Positions 26,110 through 34,732 of a DNA stretch of 64,000 nucleotides are shown here, one piece after another. The notes beneath the pieces are model-generated. The model saw only the letters and a list, made by a program, of their open reading frames with translations, was not told where the DNA came from and searched no databases. The stretch comes from Treponema phagedenis (GTDB lineage Bacteria; Spirochaetota; Spirochaetia; Treponematales; Treponemataceae): assembly GCF_008153345.1 (NCBI RefSeq), contig NZ_CP042818.1:3063001-3127000 (forward strand), written 5' to 3'. Numbering within the stretch: position 1 is the first letter of the stretch; each line of letters begins with the position of its first letter. Position numbers and translations under genes: made by a program.

Positions 26110-26928
26110 ATGAAAACACCTATTAGTTATTACGGCGGCAAACAACAGCTTGCAAAAAAAATAGTATCACTTATTCCTGAACATAAAATCTACTGCGAAC
26201 CCTTCTGCGGAGGTGCTGCTGTTCTGTTCGCGAAAGAGCCCTCACAAGCTGAAGTCATCAACGATACAAATGCGGAAATCATCAACTTTTACCAAGTTGT
26301 ACAAGAAGACTTCCCAGCACTCCAAAAAGAAATTATGAAAACGCTGCATAGCCGTGAAATGCACCGACATGCCAAAATAATTTACGAAAACCCTGACATG
26401 TTTGATACGGTAAAAAGAGCATGGGCTGTATGGGTGCAAGCTAATATGTCATTTGGGAATAGTATCGGGACGGGGTTTGCGTATGAAAAAAAGAATGAGA
26501 GTACAACAAAGAATATTGTAAATAAAATAGATGAGTTTACGGATAAAATATCAAATAGAATTAGAATGCTGCAAATTGAAAATTGCGATGCCTTAAAGGT
26601 TATTGCTTCCCGCGATACAGCCGATACATTCCACTATATTGACCCGCCCTATGTAGGTACACATCAAGGACATTATGACGGTTATACTCAACAAGATTTT
26701 GATAACCTTTTAGGAATGCTGCAAAATATACAGGGGAAATTCTTGCTTAGTTCTTATCGAAACAAAGCCCTTATGGAGTTTACCAAAAAAAATAATTGGT
26801 ACTGCATTGAATTAAAAATGGCCTCTTCTTTAAGCGCAAAGGGGAAAGCTAAAAGAATGACAAAAATAGAAGTCCTAACCGCAAACTATCCAATCGGAAT
26901 TGTTGACGGAGAAGTAAAAAAACTTTAA
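26110..26928 (+). CDS. Phage Dam-type DNA adenine methylase (D12 class)
   Basis: 272 residues. Seen: SYYGGKQQLAKKIVSLIPEH (motif X), EPFCGGAAVLFAK (motif I, AdoMet binding), and IDPPYVGTHQGHY (motif IV, DPPY). This order is the alpha-class D12 type that methylates adenine, usually in GATC. It is the last gene before the phage right end and may protect phage DNA from restriction. A DpnII-type GATC endonuclease gene lies only 5 kb away in the flanking host DNA. Confidence 0.85.
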   Translation: MKTPISYYGGKQQLAKKIVSLIPEHKIYCEPFCGGAAVLFAKEPSQAEVINDTNAEIINFYQVVQEDFPALQKEIMKTLHSREMHRHAKIIYENPDMFDTVKRAWAVWVQANMSFGNSIGTGFAYEKKNESTTKNIVNKIDEFTDKISNRIRMLQIENCDALKVIASRDTADTFHYIDPPYVGTHQGHYDGYTQQDFDNLLGMLQNIQGKFLLSSYRNKALMEFTKKNNWYCIELKMASSLSAKGKAKRMTKIEVLTANYPIGIVDGEVKKL

Positions 26929-27122
26929 AATATTTCTTGTAAAAAGGGTGTTTTACAGTGTTAAAAAGGCTAGTAAAATGTTAAAAAAAATGGTTTAAAA
27001 AATGATTAAAAACCATCAAAATTTGTCATAAAAAACACGAAAAAACAGCCTAAAACACGCAAAAACACACGTTTTTTGCCAAACCTCGTAATAAATTTTG
27101 CCAAACCGCGCGTAAAGTTACA
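26929..27122. mobile_element. Right end of the Mu-like prophage
   Basis: AT-rich end region with repeated transposase-site-like motifs. TTTTGCCAAACC occurs twice (near 27072 and 27099, 27 bases apart), and AAACACGMAAAAACA-type repeats lie further inside. The terminal sequence is ...AAAGTTACA at 27122, which reads TGTAACTTTACGCGCGG from the outside and starts with the TG typical of Mu-family ends. The thsA reading frame resumes at 27123. The expected 5-bp target duplication would be CCGTT (27123-27127) at the other, unseen end. Confidence 0.65.
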
Positions 27123-28219
27123 CCGTTTATAAGGCAATATTCCGCAACACCTGATAGCAAGTATTCTCCAACACCTTTACCGTACCCATTAACGATATGA
27201 TAGCCTTTTTCGGATAATTGCATTGACAGCGTATGAAGAAATATTTTACCTTCTTCATCTGAAAAATCACCATAATCATCAGCACTTCCCGAAATGAATA
27301 TTGTCTTTCGTCTATATCTATCCACAATTGTTTGCAGAACATCAGTAATGTCTGAATATTCATCCACAAGATAGGTAAATACTCCATAACGATTTAAATC
27401 TTCTATTTGTAACTCTTGTTTGGCTTTCTTATAGTCGAAGTCATCTTCTTTATCAGATACCCTTTTCATTATGCAGTAGTGCTTCCTTGTCTTAGATTCT
27501 TCAAGCAACACTCTAAGCCTACCAATGACATAATTAAAATTAGGATCAGAAAAACTAAATCCAAGGAAAAGGAATGTTTTTGTTAACAAATCTCCTTCTA
27601 GGACTTCTCTGAAGAGTTTCCTTTTATTATACCCAAATTCTTCGTAATCACTTCTTGTAATTACCGCATCCTCTGGAGAGTCAACATCCCCGTGTAATTT
27701 GTAGACAACAGCATCAAAGTTTCTATTCGTACCACGAAGCTGCTCATCTTTTGTTTTTACGAAGGAAATCTTGTTATTATCCTCCAGAGCCTTTTCAAGT
27801 AGTTTGTCATAATTCGTTGTCCAGTATGTCGAAATTGGCAATTGAGCAAGAAGATTGTGATTTCTTGTAGGCTTATTCAGTTTAGAAAAGTTTTCTTTAA
27901 TTAAATCGTCTATGGAACTTCTTTGTTTGGTATTGGAATAGTATTGAGCTAAATTTACTAAATCCGTTTCCTTTTCAACATTTAATTCTAGATCAAAAGC
28001 TGGTTGCTTAAGTAATTCAGACCAAGTTGGAAATCCTGCCGAAACAGATAACCCAGCTCCAATAAAAGCTGCTATTTCTTCACTTTTCATTGCCTTTTCA
28101 ATTTCTCTAATCAAATCTTTTCTTGAAATTTCACCTTTAATCTTAATCACCTCAACATATTTTCTACACCCACTCTTCTTTTTCCACTGTTCATTATATC
28201 CCAAGTGTTCAAATTTCAT
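27050..28219 (-). pseudogene. thsA: Thoeris ThsA (SIR2-SLOG), truncated by the prophage
   Basis: About 365 residues are host-encoded; the last 24 are read from phage end DNA. The SIR2 domain (about 30-290) has [45 protein letters not shown] and [13 protein letters not shown], typical of ThsA, which destroys NAD+ when a TIR-made signal binds its SLOG domain. The SLOG domain starts at [14 protein letters not shown] but stops after [10 protein letters not shown], so about 100 residues including most of the ligand pocket are lost. No thsB (TIR) gene is in view; it may lie beyond the prophage. The ATG at 28219 has no clear ribosome site. Confidence 0.85.
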
Positions 28220-28338
28220 ACTTTAAATTTTTTAAGTACAGGAAAAATCATCTAATTTCAGCTCGTTTTTAGATTATTTTACCCGTTCCAGTCCCAGTTC
28301 CAGCATCAGATATATCCTCGAATATATCCATAGTTAAG

Positions 28339-29289
28339 CTAAAAATTATTCTTTTGGCAATAATCTCTAACTACATCAATCCAATTTCCATACCAATACC
28401 ACTGTTTAGAAACTTTTACTCCATAATTATATTTTTTATTTTTAGCATCTTTTGCCTTCCATAATTGAGTATGGTAATGCATGCTAAATGTAGAATACCC
28501 TTCCTCATTCATCATTTTCACGATATCACTATGCAAAAATTTCGCTTTTTCAACAGCTTTAACTAACACACGTTCTACATCTTTTGCTTTGTCACTGTCT
28601 GGAGAAATAAATTCTATTGCCCTATCTGCTTGATTGGCTCGATTTACTTGTATTGGAATGTATACAATCCTGTAAGAATAGTATAATGATTTTAATTCTT
28701 CATCATCCAACTCGGATTCAAATGTTGCAATAAAATTCTTTACATTACTCGGTATTTCATTTACTGATTCTTTTCTTAATAACTGTTCCTGTTCGGGTGA
28801 TATTGGAGAAAATTGAATTGTTAAGCTCAAATTATCTTTTATGCTATGCTTATCCCCAAACATTTTGATTATCTCTCTATTATAATTTAATGCACATGCT
28901 TGTAGTTTAGCTCCAATATATTCATCAATGCTATCCGTTTTCTGATGTTCGATTTCATGTCTTATTCCGATTAAAAACCTCAGATTATTAGCTGTACCTT
29001 TATCTAATGGAGAAGCTTGTTCATTAATACACCTTTCTATCTCCCAGTGCTTATATGCACCATTCTTAGTCCTATCATATCTTTTCCGTTTGCCTCTCAT
29101 ATGAAAATATCTATAGTCTATACTTTCTTTGCTATAATAAGCATGCATAAGATATGTCCAAGAAATAATGGCAGTGATAATAAACATCTCAGACTTAAAT
29201 TTAATCAAAGGGTTGTTATAAATTTGTATAGCAGATACCATTGCTTCTTTTGATTTATCAAGTAACTCATTGGTTATTGATCTACCCAT
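28339..29289 (-). CDS. DUF3644-like protein of the defence operon
   Basis: 316 residues. Seen: an N-terminal helical part (LLDKSKEAMVSAIQIYNNPL) with IISWTYLMHAYY, a LRFLIGIRHEIEHQKTDSID core, and a C terminus rich in Trp/Tyr (SKQWYWYGNWIDVV). This matches the DUF3644 family often found in defence islands; its activity is unknown. The start has a GGAGGG site 6 bases upstream, and the gene follows the DUF4268-like gene by 14 bases. The HEIEH motif recalls HEPN-like helical bundles, but RxxxxH catalysis is only a possibility (RHEIEH is present). Confidence 0.65.
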   Translation of the reverse strand: MGRSITNELLDKSKEAMVSAIQIYNNPLIKFKSEMFIITAIISWTYLMHAYYSKESIDYRYFHMRGKRKRYDRTKNGAYKHWEIERCINEQASPLDKGTANNLRFLIGIRHEIEHQKTDSIDEYIGAKLQACALNYNREIIKMFGDKHSIKDNLSLTIQFSPISPEQEQLLRKESVNEIPSNVKNFIATFESELDDEELKSLYYSYRIVYIPIQVNRANQADRAIEFISPDSDKAKDVERVLVKAVEKAKFLHSDIVKMMNEEGYSTFSMHYHTQLWKAKDAKNKKYNYGVKVSKQWYWYGNWIDVVRDYCQKNNF

Positions 29290-29303
29290 TTTAAACCCTC
29301 CAG

Positions 29304-30254
29304 CTATAAACGATTTCTAAAAGCATTCCTAATATCAATAACTCTATCTATTACTTCATTAATTAATTCATTGTAGTTTTCATGATTGTCAAAATCAAAT
29401 CCGCTAATATAGTAGATAATTCTGGAAGCTTTTTTATTATCTAATCTTTGCCAATCCATACTAAATCCCAATTCATTTTGTATTTCTTCAGATGCTGAAT
29501 ACAACCTATCAAAAAGTTCCTTATTATCATTAATGTAAATTTCAATACCTATGCTATTGATTTTATTTACTAATGTAATTGATATGTGTGCTTCGCTCGT
29601 ACCAAGTGCAACATCATACCAGTGATCTGTTGTAGCTTTTCTTGCATTAAATGGCTTATTTCTTGAAATCAAAACTTCATTAAATCTATTCCAGAAGTTC
29701 AATCTTTCAGCCTGTGCTTTACTTAATTCTCCACTATCCATACCAGCATTTGCTGTTTTTATAAAATCATTAGGCTTCTCTATAACCACAAATTTCGGTG
29801 CCGGCAAAGAATCTCCAATCTTATATGCACGAATTTTCATTAGAAAAAACGAAATATCTTTAGTTGTCTTATTGTTTAACCACTCTATTGCACTTCTATG
29901 TTCTTCTCTTGCTTCTTTAACAATCCAAATCACAACATTTGCGTCTAAACCAGAAGCATATGTTATTATTTTACCTAAATGGTCATTATTAGTAGCTTCA
30001 AGTTGATTTTCAATAATAACCTTAATTCCTGTTGTTTCATCTTTCGCAACTAAATCACATCGGTAAGAACCAACAAAGACTTCTTTGTTTATCTCTGTCA
30101 ATGTTAAGCCTATTTCATCTCCCAGCATTTCAATATTTTCTTCTTTAGATAACCATTCCGAAAAATCATATTGCTCATGCTTCCAGAGTTCTCTAATATC
30201 AACTTCCTCTAATTTTCCTAATTTCAATTTGTTCACCATCCCTTTTAAGATCAT
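29304..30254 (-). CDS. DUF4268-like PD-(D/E)XK nuclease-fold protein
   Basis: 316 residues. The N-terminal half holds a PD-(D/E)XK-like core: YRCDLVAKDE (Asp), then VIIENQLEATNNDHLGKII (ExQ) and ANVVIWIVKEAREEHRSAIE. The C-terminal half matches DUF4268 (FWNRFNEVLISRNKPFNARK ... HISITLVNKINSIGIEIYIN). Such proteins are associated with restriction-type loci. An in-frame ATG at 30239 has an AAAGGG site and may be the real start. It sits between a methyltransferase and DUF3644 genes in one leftward operon. Confidence 0.68.
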   Translation of the reverse strand: MILKGMVNKLKLGKLEEVDIRELWKHEQYDFSEWLSKEENIEMLGDEIGLTLTEINKEVFVGSYRCDLVAKDETTGIKVIIENQLEATNNDHLGKIITYASGLDANVVIWIVKEAREEHRSAIEWLNNKTTKDISFFLMKIRAYKIGDSLPAPKFVVIEKPNDFIKTANAGMDSGELSKAQAERLNFWNRFNEVLISRNKPFNARKATTDHWYDVALGTSEAHISITLVNKINSIGIEIYINDNKELFDRLYSASEEIQNELGFSMDWQRLDNKKASRIIYYISGFDFDNHENYNELINEVIDRVIDIRNAFRNRL

Positions 30255-30387
30255 CTAGTATTGCCGCCAAACTTTTCCTTTCTTTACAAGCAATATATCT
30301 ATCCATAAACTCGAAATCTATTACACAAAATACACTTATCATTTATCTCTGTTTGGTCAGCTTGTTCTTATTTTTTATCAAAATATT

Positions 30388-31134
30388 TTACTTCCTAAAA
30401 ACAAACAAATATTCGTGTGCAATCAACAAAAAGTTGTATTTAATACTGTTTGTTTTCCAATAACCAGTTGCCTTACAATTATGTTGCTCTTTAATAATCA
30501 ATTCTTTTAGCTTAAATCCAACATCTTGAAATATTTTCATCACATCAAAAGACATCGATATCATATGTCCTTTTTGACGAGTATCTCCCATAAGAACAGC
30601 ACAAAATTTATCTTTTTTTAGAACTCTGTAGCTTTCATCAGCTACCTTTTTCATTTCTTTAATGAAGTCCTTAACTTTCAAGTGCGACAAATCAGCTTCA
30701 ATATCTTCGCTGTACTTAATAATATCAGCATATGGAGGGTGTGTACAAATGAGGTCTATGCTATTATCTTTAATAAAATCCAAATTACGAGCATCACCCT
30801 TATGTATATAGACTTTACCGTCTGACCCATCATGCTGAAAATTCGTTTTTTCTTTGCATCTCTCAAGTGCGACATCATTCACATCAACGCCAATTATATT
30901 TCTATTAAGTAACTTCGCTTCTACAAGCGTTGTTCCTCCGCCAGCAAACTGATCAAGCACTAGATCATTTTCCTGAGAATATCTCAACAAAATATTACGA
31001 GGAATATAAGGTGACCAATTTCCTCTCCATTTTGCATCGTGAGTTGCCCAATCGCCTCTTTTGGGAAAAGACCAATGAGTTGTCATTTCCAATTCAAAGT
31101 TTTCTGGCTCCCATTTAGTTATTTTTTTCGCCAT
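30388..31134 (-). CDS. N4/N6 DNA methyltransferase
   Basis: 248 residues. Seen: THWSFPKRGDWATHDAKWRG near the start, motif I LDQFAGGGTTLVEAKLLNRN, and motif IV THPPYADIIKYSEDIE, then a Rossmann C terminus (KDKFCAVLMGDTRQKG). The HPPY motif with Thr before it suggests an N4-cytosine or N6-adenine enzyme. It is not like DpnA, the second methylase of the DpnII system. It follows the 177-residue gene by 4 bases, which suggests a functional pair. Recognition site unknown. Confidence 0.8.
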   Translation of the reverse strand: MAKKITKWEPENFELEMTTHWSFPKRGDWATHDAKWRGNWSPYIPRNILLRYSQENDLVLDQFAGGGTTLVEAKLLNRNIIGVDVNDVALERCKEKTNFQHDGSDGKVYIHKGDARNLDFIKDNSIDLICTHPPYADIIKYSEDIEADLSHLKVKDFIKEMKKVADESYRVLKKDKFCAVLMGDTRQKGHMISMSFDVMKIFQDVGFKLKELIIKEQHNCKATGYWKTNSIKYNFLLIAHEYLFVFRK

Positions 31135-31138
31135 ATCA

Positions 31139-31672
31139 TCAAATATCCTCTATATTAACTCCAAATCTATCCAACAAAGCATTCATTGAAAGCCACCGTC
31201 CAGCTTTAGTCGGATAATTGCAATCTTCTTGTCCCCAAATCCATTTATATACTTTAAGAATTGTTTCTACAGGAAGTCCAATAGTATCACGAATTTGCAA
31301 TCTATCAATAACCTCATCCGGTTCATCACCACAGCAAACATTATAAAGACCTTCAATTAGCAATAATGCCTCCCTCTCATCATAGTTATATTTATCAGCT
31401 ATATCATCACTAATTTCACTATGGCTAATTAACCATAATCTTTGTTCACATGGATTGAAAATAAACACCATAAAATCATCTCTTGATAACCTACCAAAGT
31501 TTCTTTTTCCTCCTGGTTTATTAATTGCAATTATTTCTCCTGTTGACAAATGTTCAACCTCATATAGCAAATATGGTATATTATTGAGCTCATCTCTAAA
31601 AGCATTTTGTGCTTGATTTGCTATATGTAGTGGAACTAAATTTACATTATATCTAAATATTCTATTCGACAT
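31139..31672 (-). CDS. Unknown protein coupled to the methyltransferase
   Basis: 177 residues; no family recognised. Seen: INKPGGKRNFGRLSRDDFMV, FNPCEQRLWLISHSEI, and a C-terminal KVYKWIWGQEDCNYPTKAGR. It has an N-terminal beta-rich half and a helical C-terminal half. It is sandwiched without gaps between the DpnII-like endonuclease (10 bases) and the second methyltransferase (4 bases), so it is very likely part of a restriction or modification function, for example a specificity or control subunit. This is inference only. Confidence 0.6.
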   Translation of the reverse strand: MSNRIFRYNVNLVPLHIANQAQNAFRDELNNIPYLLYEVEHLSTGEIIAINKPGGKRNFGRLSRDDFMVFIFNPCEQRLWLISHSEISDDIADKYNYDEREALLLIEGLYNVCCGDEPDEVIDRLQIRDTIGLPVETILKVYKWIWGQEDCNYPTKAGRWLSMNALLDRFGVNIEDI

Positions 31673-31682
31673 TTATTGTACC

Positions 31683-32561
31683 TCATATCATTACTTTATT
31701 GATAATGCCTTCTTCCAAATCTTTTATATTATAAATATGTCGCATAACATCAAATGTTTCTTCAAGGTTATTACGGGCACTTGTCCAACCTTTTCCATCA
31801 GTAAACCAAACAAACATAAATCCATCAATTTCTTCAGTTTCCCATGCAAGCGTTTTGTAACTACGTGCAGTTTCGTTTAATTTGCTGCCACCGCTTCCAT
31901 AAAAATTAGTTTCAATACCATAAATCATATTTGGGGTTTTAACTACAAAATCAAAACGTTTTTCCATTTTCCCTTGATTGGAAATAGCAGACAAGTCTAT
32001 ATTCCATTTATCTGTAATTTGATGAATATAGATTTCTTTAAAATAATTAGTATCTTTTATAAATCCCGCTTTTTGAATAAAACTTTCAACCAAATCTTCC
32101 ATAAGATGTCCACCGCGATTTTTACGACCATTAGAATCAAGTCCTGTTTCAACACCGGTAGCATAGTCAACTAAATTGTTAACTATATGATTTTCCAATA
32201 AATCAAATAGTCCTGTCTCTCGCATAAAATATTTGTATCTTTTATAATGAAAGTGACTATTCGCAGAATACTCACCAAAGTCAAATTCGTATAAATATCC
32301 ACCATTTTCATCCTGACAGTAGATCTCATTTGCCCTTACCGCCAAAAGTAGAGGTATACACTTTAAGACTTCAGGATATTTTTTAATTAAACTTTCAAAA
32401 TCACCTTCAATGTTTTTAGAACCAATAAGTGAATTTAAAATATTAAGCTCAACCTTGATATTACCCACATTTCTATGAACTTTTTCAAAATCTATATAAT
32501 AACCATAATCTGCTATGCTGTCACGAAATCCTGATAACCAAGTATTAAAATCTCTTTCCAT
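31683..32561 (-). CDS. dpnII: DpnII-type restriction endonuclease (GATC)
   Basis: 292 residues, the same size as R.DpnII. Landmarks agree closely with that family: FNTWLSGFRDSIADYGYYIDF, VELNILNSLIGSKNIEGDF, LVDYATGVETGLDSNGRKNR, RFDFVVKT with IETNFYGSGGSKLNETARSY (nuclease core with the D..ExN-type site), and FTDGKGWTSARNNL. It cleaves unmethylated GATC. Its Dam-type methylase lies two genes upstream in the same operon. No defect seen. Confidence 0.9.
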   Translation of the reverse strand: MERDFNTWLSGFRDSIADYGYYIDFEKVHRNVGNIKVELNILNSLIGSKNIEGDFESLIKKYPEVLKCIPLLLAVRANEIYCQDENGGYLYEFDFGEYSANSHFHYKRYKYFMRETGLFDLLENHIVNNLVDYATGVETGLDSNGRKNRGGHLMEDLVESFIQKAGFIKDTNYFKEIYIHQITDKWNIDLSAISNQGKMEKRFDFVVKTPNMIYGIETNFYGSGGSKLNETARSYKTLAWETEEIDGFMFVWFTDGKGWTSARNNLEETFDVMRHIYNIKDLEEGIINKVMI

Positions 32562-32564
32562 CTA

Positions 32565-33101
32565 TCATTTCTCCTCATTATTTTTTGGAACAGGCAATCC
32601 CAATTTGGTTAAAGGAATGTATTCAAAGTAATACTGACAATGCATACTAATAATATAGTCCAACACATCTTTATACTTTGGATTCTTAAACCAATCCGAT
32701 AACAAATAAATGTATTCGACATCTATATTAACCTGCGACATTAATTTCTGATACTGTTTCCTTTTGAAATCACAAGTCTGCAATTTTTCATCAACAGAAC
32801 CGTTTACTTGCTGATACTTACATTCAACAATAAAAAGTGTGTTATTTATAATCACATATATACTATCATCGGGCAAAAGCTTCTTTGAAATAATCTTTGT
32901 CCAATCGATGCCTATTTCTTTTAAATAACGATAAAATCCATGCTTTTTAAAAATTCTAGCCACTTTTTCATTATTATAAAAAACAATATTACCAACTACT
33001 CGATATCCATTTTGATCATTCAAGAAAGTAGCTAAATCTGTCTTTCCCTCAAACACAAGTCCGGTTTTGGTATTTCCTCCACCTTTTCCATTTTTTATCA
33101 T
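32565..33101 (-). CDS. PD-(D/E)XK restriction-endonuclease-like protein
   Basis: 178 residues from ATG 33101, chosen for its AAGGAG site and because it begins after the methylase stop at 33115. The nuclease core is clear: LPDDSIYVIINNTLFIVECKYQ gives PD...ECK (written as two parts, LPDDSIY and LFIVECKYQ). The region before it has NGKGGGNTKTGLVFEGK. This family sits beside adenine methylases in some restriction loci. It may be a second endonuclease of the same site, or the partner of the other methyltransferase downstream. Confidence 0.72.
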   Translation of the reverse strand: MIKNGKGGGNTKTGLVFEGKTDLATFLNDQNGYRVVGNIVFYNNEKVARIFKKHGFYRYLKEIGIDWTKIISKKLLPDDSIYVIINNTLFIVECKYQQVNGSVDEKLQTCDFKRKQYQKLMSQVNIDVEYIYLLSDWFKNPKYKDVLDYIISMHCQYYFEYIPLTKLGLPVPKNNEEK

Positions 33102-33114
33102 ATTGTTTTTCTCC

Positions 33115-34185
33115 TTAAAAATTGGATATAAGAAGTTCTTTAACCTTACCTCTCGATTCTCCATTACAATTAATCATTCTTGTCGCCTCCACTCTCTTAA
33201 TTTTATGAGCAGAGTAAATATCATCAAAGAAATCATCCTCTGTATCTGAATTCTTAGGATCCGAATTACTCACCACTATTTTTGCTCCTTTTTTGTTCAA
33301 TTCATCAACAAAGTTTGCTAATTCTTTTTGACTATCATCATTAAACAAATTTTCCGTATACGCTGTAAAATTTGCAGTGTCTGTAAGTGGACGATATGGC
33401 GGATCAAAATACACAAAAGTATGTTCATCAATAAAATCTCTTGAGAGTCTATAATCTCCACAAACAATATGAACCTTTTGTAACTTCTGCGATAATGCTC
33501 GAAGATTTTTTTCATCGCAAATCATAGGATTCTTGTAAGAACCCATAGGCACATTAAATAATCCTTTTTTATTAACACGGAACAAGCCATTGAAGCAGGT
33601 CTTGTTAAGGAAAACCATCAATGCCGCTTTTTCAATATTGATAGTTTCATCACCATTGATTTTTAAATGATTAAAACGCTCTCTCTTTGCCATATAGTAG
33701 ACTTTACGTTCGTCTGTATCCATTGGTACAAACTCATCCTGCATAGCTTGTAACATAGTAATAAGTTCATCTATATCATCTCTAATAATGCGATACGCAT
33801 TAATAAGTTCCGTATTAATATCGCTAATATAAACTTCTTCCAACTCATATCTACTCAATATGTCAAAGAGGACAGCTCCACCACCAACAAACGGTTCCGC
33901 ATATTTTGTAATAGTACTATTTTCAAAAGGATAATACTTTTCTATTTCTCGAAGAAGTTGCCCTTTTCCACCTACCCATTTTAAAAATGGTTTTATATTT
34001 TTCTCTTCTTTTTTCTTGTACCTTATGCTTCTTGCATCTATCGGTTTTTCAGCTGAAGCAGGAATAATCCACATGTTACCTACCATAGTTGCATGATTAA
34101 TTCTGTTCTCTGAACAAAGAACAGCAACTCGTCTTTGTGAAATTCCCCACTTATCAGCCGCTTCTCTTGCAGATATATATTCCAT
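33115..34185 (-). CDS. dpnM: DpnM-type Dam methylase with N-terminal HTH
   Basis: 356 residues, longer than DpnM (284) because of an N-terminal helix-turn-helix of about 55 residues (ISAREAADKWGISQRRVAVL). The methylase part is standard D12 class: FLKWVGGKGQLLREIEKYYP, EPFVGGGAVLFDILS, NKTCFNGLFRVNKKGLFNVP, and VYFDPPYRPLTD. It methylates adenine in GATC and protects the host from the DpnII-like enzyme in the same operon. The added HTH could autoregulate the operon, as control proteins do in other systems. First gene of the leftward operon. Confidence 0.88.
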   Translation of the reverse strand: MEYISAREAADKWGISQRRVAVLCSENRINHATMVGNMWIIPASAEKPIDARSIRYKKKEEKNIKPFLKWVGGKGQLLREIEKYYPFENSTITKYAEPFVGGGAVLFDILSRYELEEVYISDINTELINAYRIIRDDIDELITMLQAMQDEFVPMDTDERKVYYMAKRERFNHLKINGDETINIEKAALMVFLNKTCFNGLFRVNKKGLFNVPMGSYKNPMICDEKNLRALSQKLQKVHIVCGDYRLSRDFIDEHTFVYFDPPYRPLTDTANFTAYTENLFNDDSQKELANFVDELNKKGAKIVVSNSDPKNSDTEDDFFDDIYSAHKIKRVEATRMINCNGESRGKVKELLISNF

Positions 34186-34384
34186 AGCGGTACCTCCATT
34201 TCTGCTATTATATTATATTCTAACTCTGGAATAATAGCAATATCGTTTTAATAATTTTTACACTACAGTAGCATAAATCTGTTACCTTTATTTCCATAAA
34301 AGCTAATTATTGTATCTATAAATTTATAACTCCTTGTTCAAATCCTAATTTATTCTATACATAATTCTCGACTTGCTTTTTTAA

Positions 34385-34732
34385 TCATATTTCTTTCGTA
34401 TTTTTCAATAGCAACGAATGTATATCCCACACTTCTTTTGAGAACTTTTCAATAGATTTTTTCATATCATCAATATCACTTTTATAAATTACTCCTGTTT
34501 GATTTACTCTCTTTGTAATATGATTTAATGTGTTTGTAGCAATGGATAATGTTCCACATAAATCTCTCAAAGGCTCCAGAGCAACTTCATAAATTTCCTT
34601 TTCCAAAACTGTTTTTCGTATAAAGTGACTCATGCTTTTTGCCCTGCTTTCTTCCTTTTTTCTTTCAAATAATTCTTTTTCTTTATCCGTTAAATCAAAT
34701 CTCAACCTTATATTTCTCTTTCTATTTTCCAT
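34385..34732 (-). CDS. MobC-like relaxosome protein
   Basis: 115 residues. Seen: RNIRLRFDLTDKEKELFERK, then SMSHFIRKTVLEKEIYEV (ribbon-helix-helix region), and a C-terminal helical part with ITKRVNQTG, matching plasmid mobilization MobC proteins that load the relaxase at oriT. A relaxase (mobA) gene normally follows, but the next gene downstream is the Dam methylase, so the relaxase appears to be missing or replaced by the restriction operon. Confidence 0.72.
   Translation of the reverse strand: MENRKRNIRLRFDLTDKEKELFERKKEESRAKSMSHFIRKTVLEKEIYEVALEPLRDLCGTLSIATNTLNHITKRVNQTGVIYKSDIDDMKKSIEKFSKEVWDIHSLLLKNTKEI

Noticed and set aside
27050-27122. Unusual new C-terminal domain of ThsA
   Set aside because: The last 24 residues are simply read from the phage end with its repeated TTTGGCAAA motifs; it is a truncation, not a fusion domain.
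31139-31672. Assignment of the 177-residue protein as a restriction nuclease
   Set aside because: No PD-(D/E)XK, HNH, GIY-YIG or PLD motif could be seen; only operon position argues for it.
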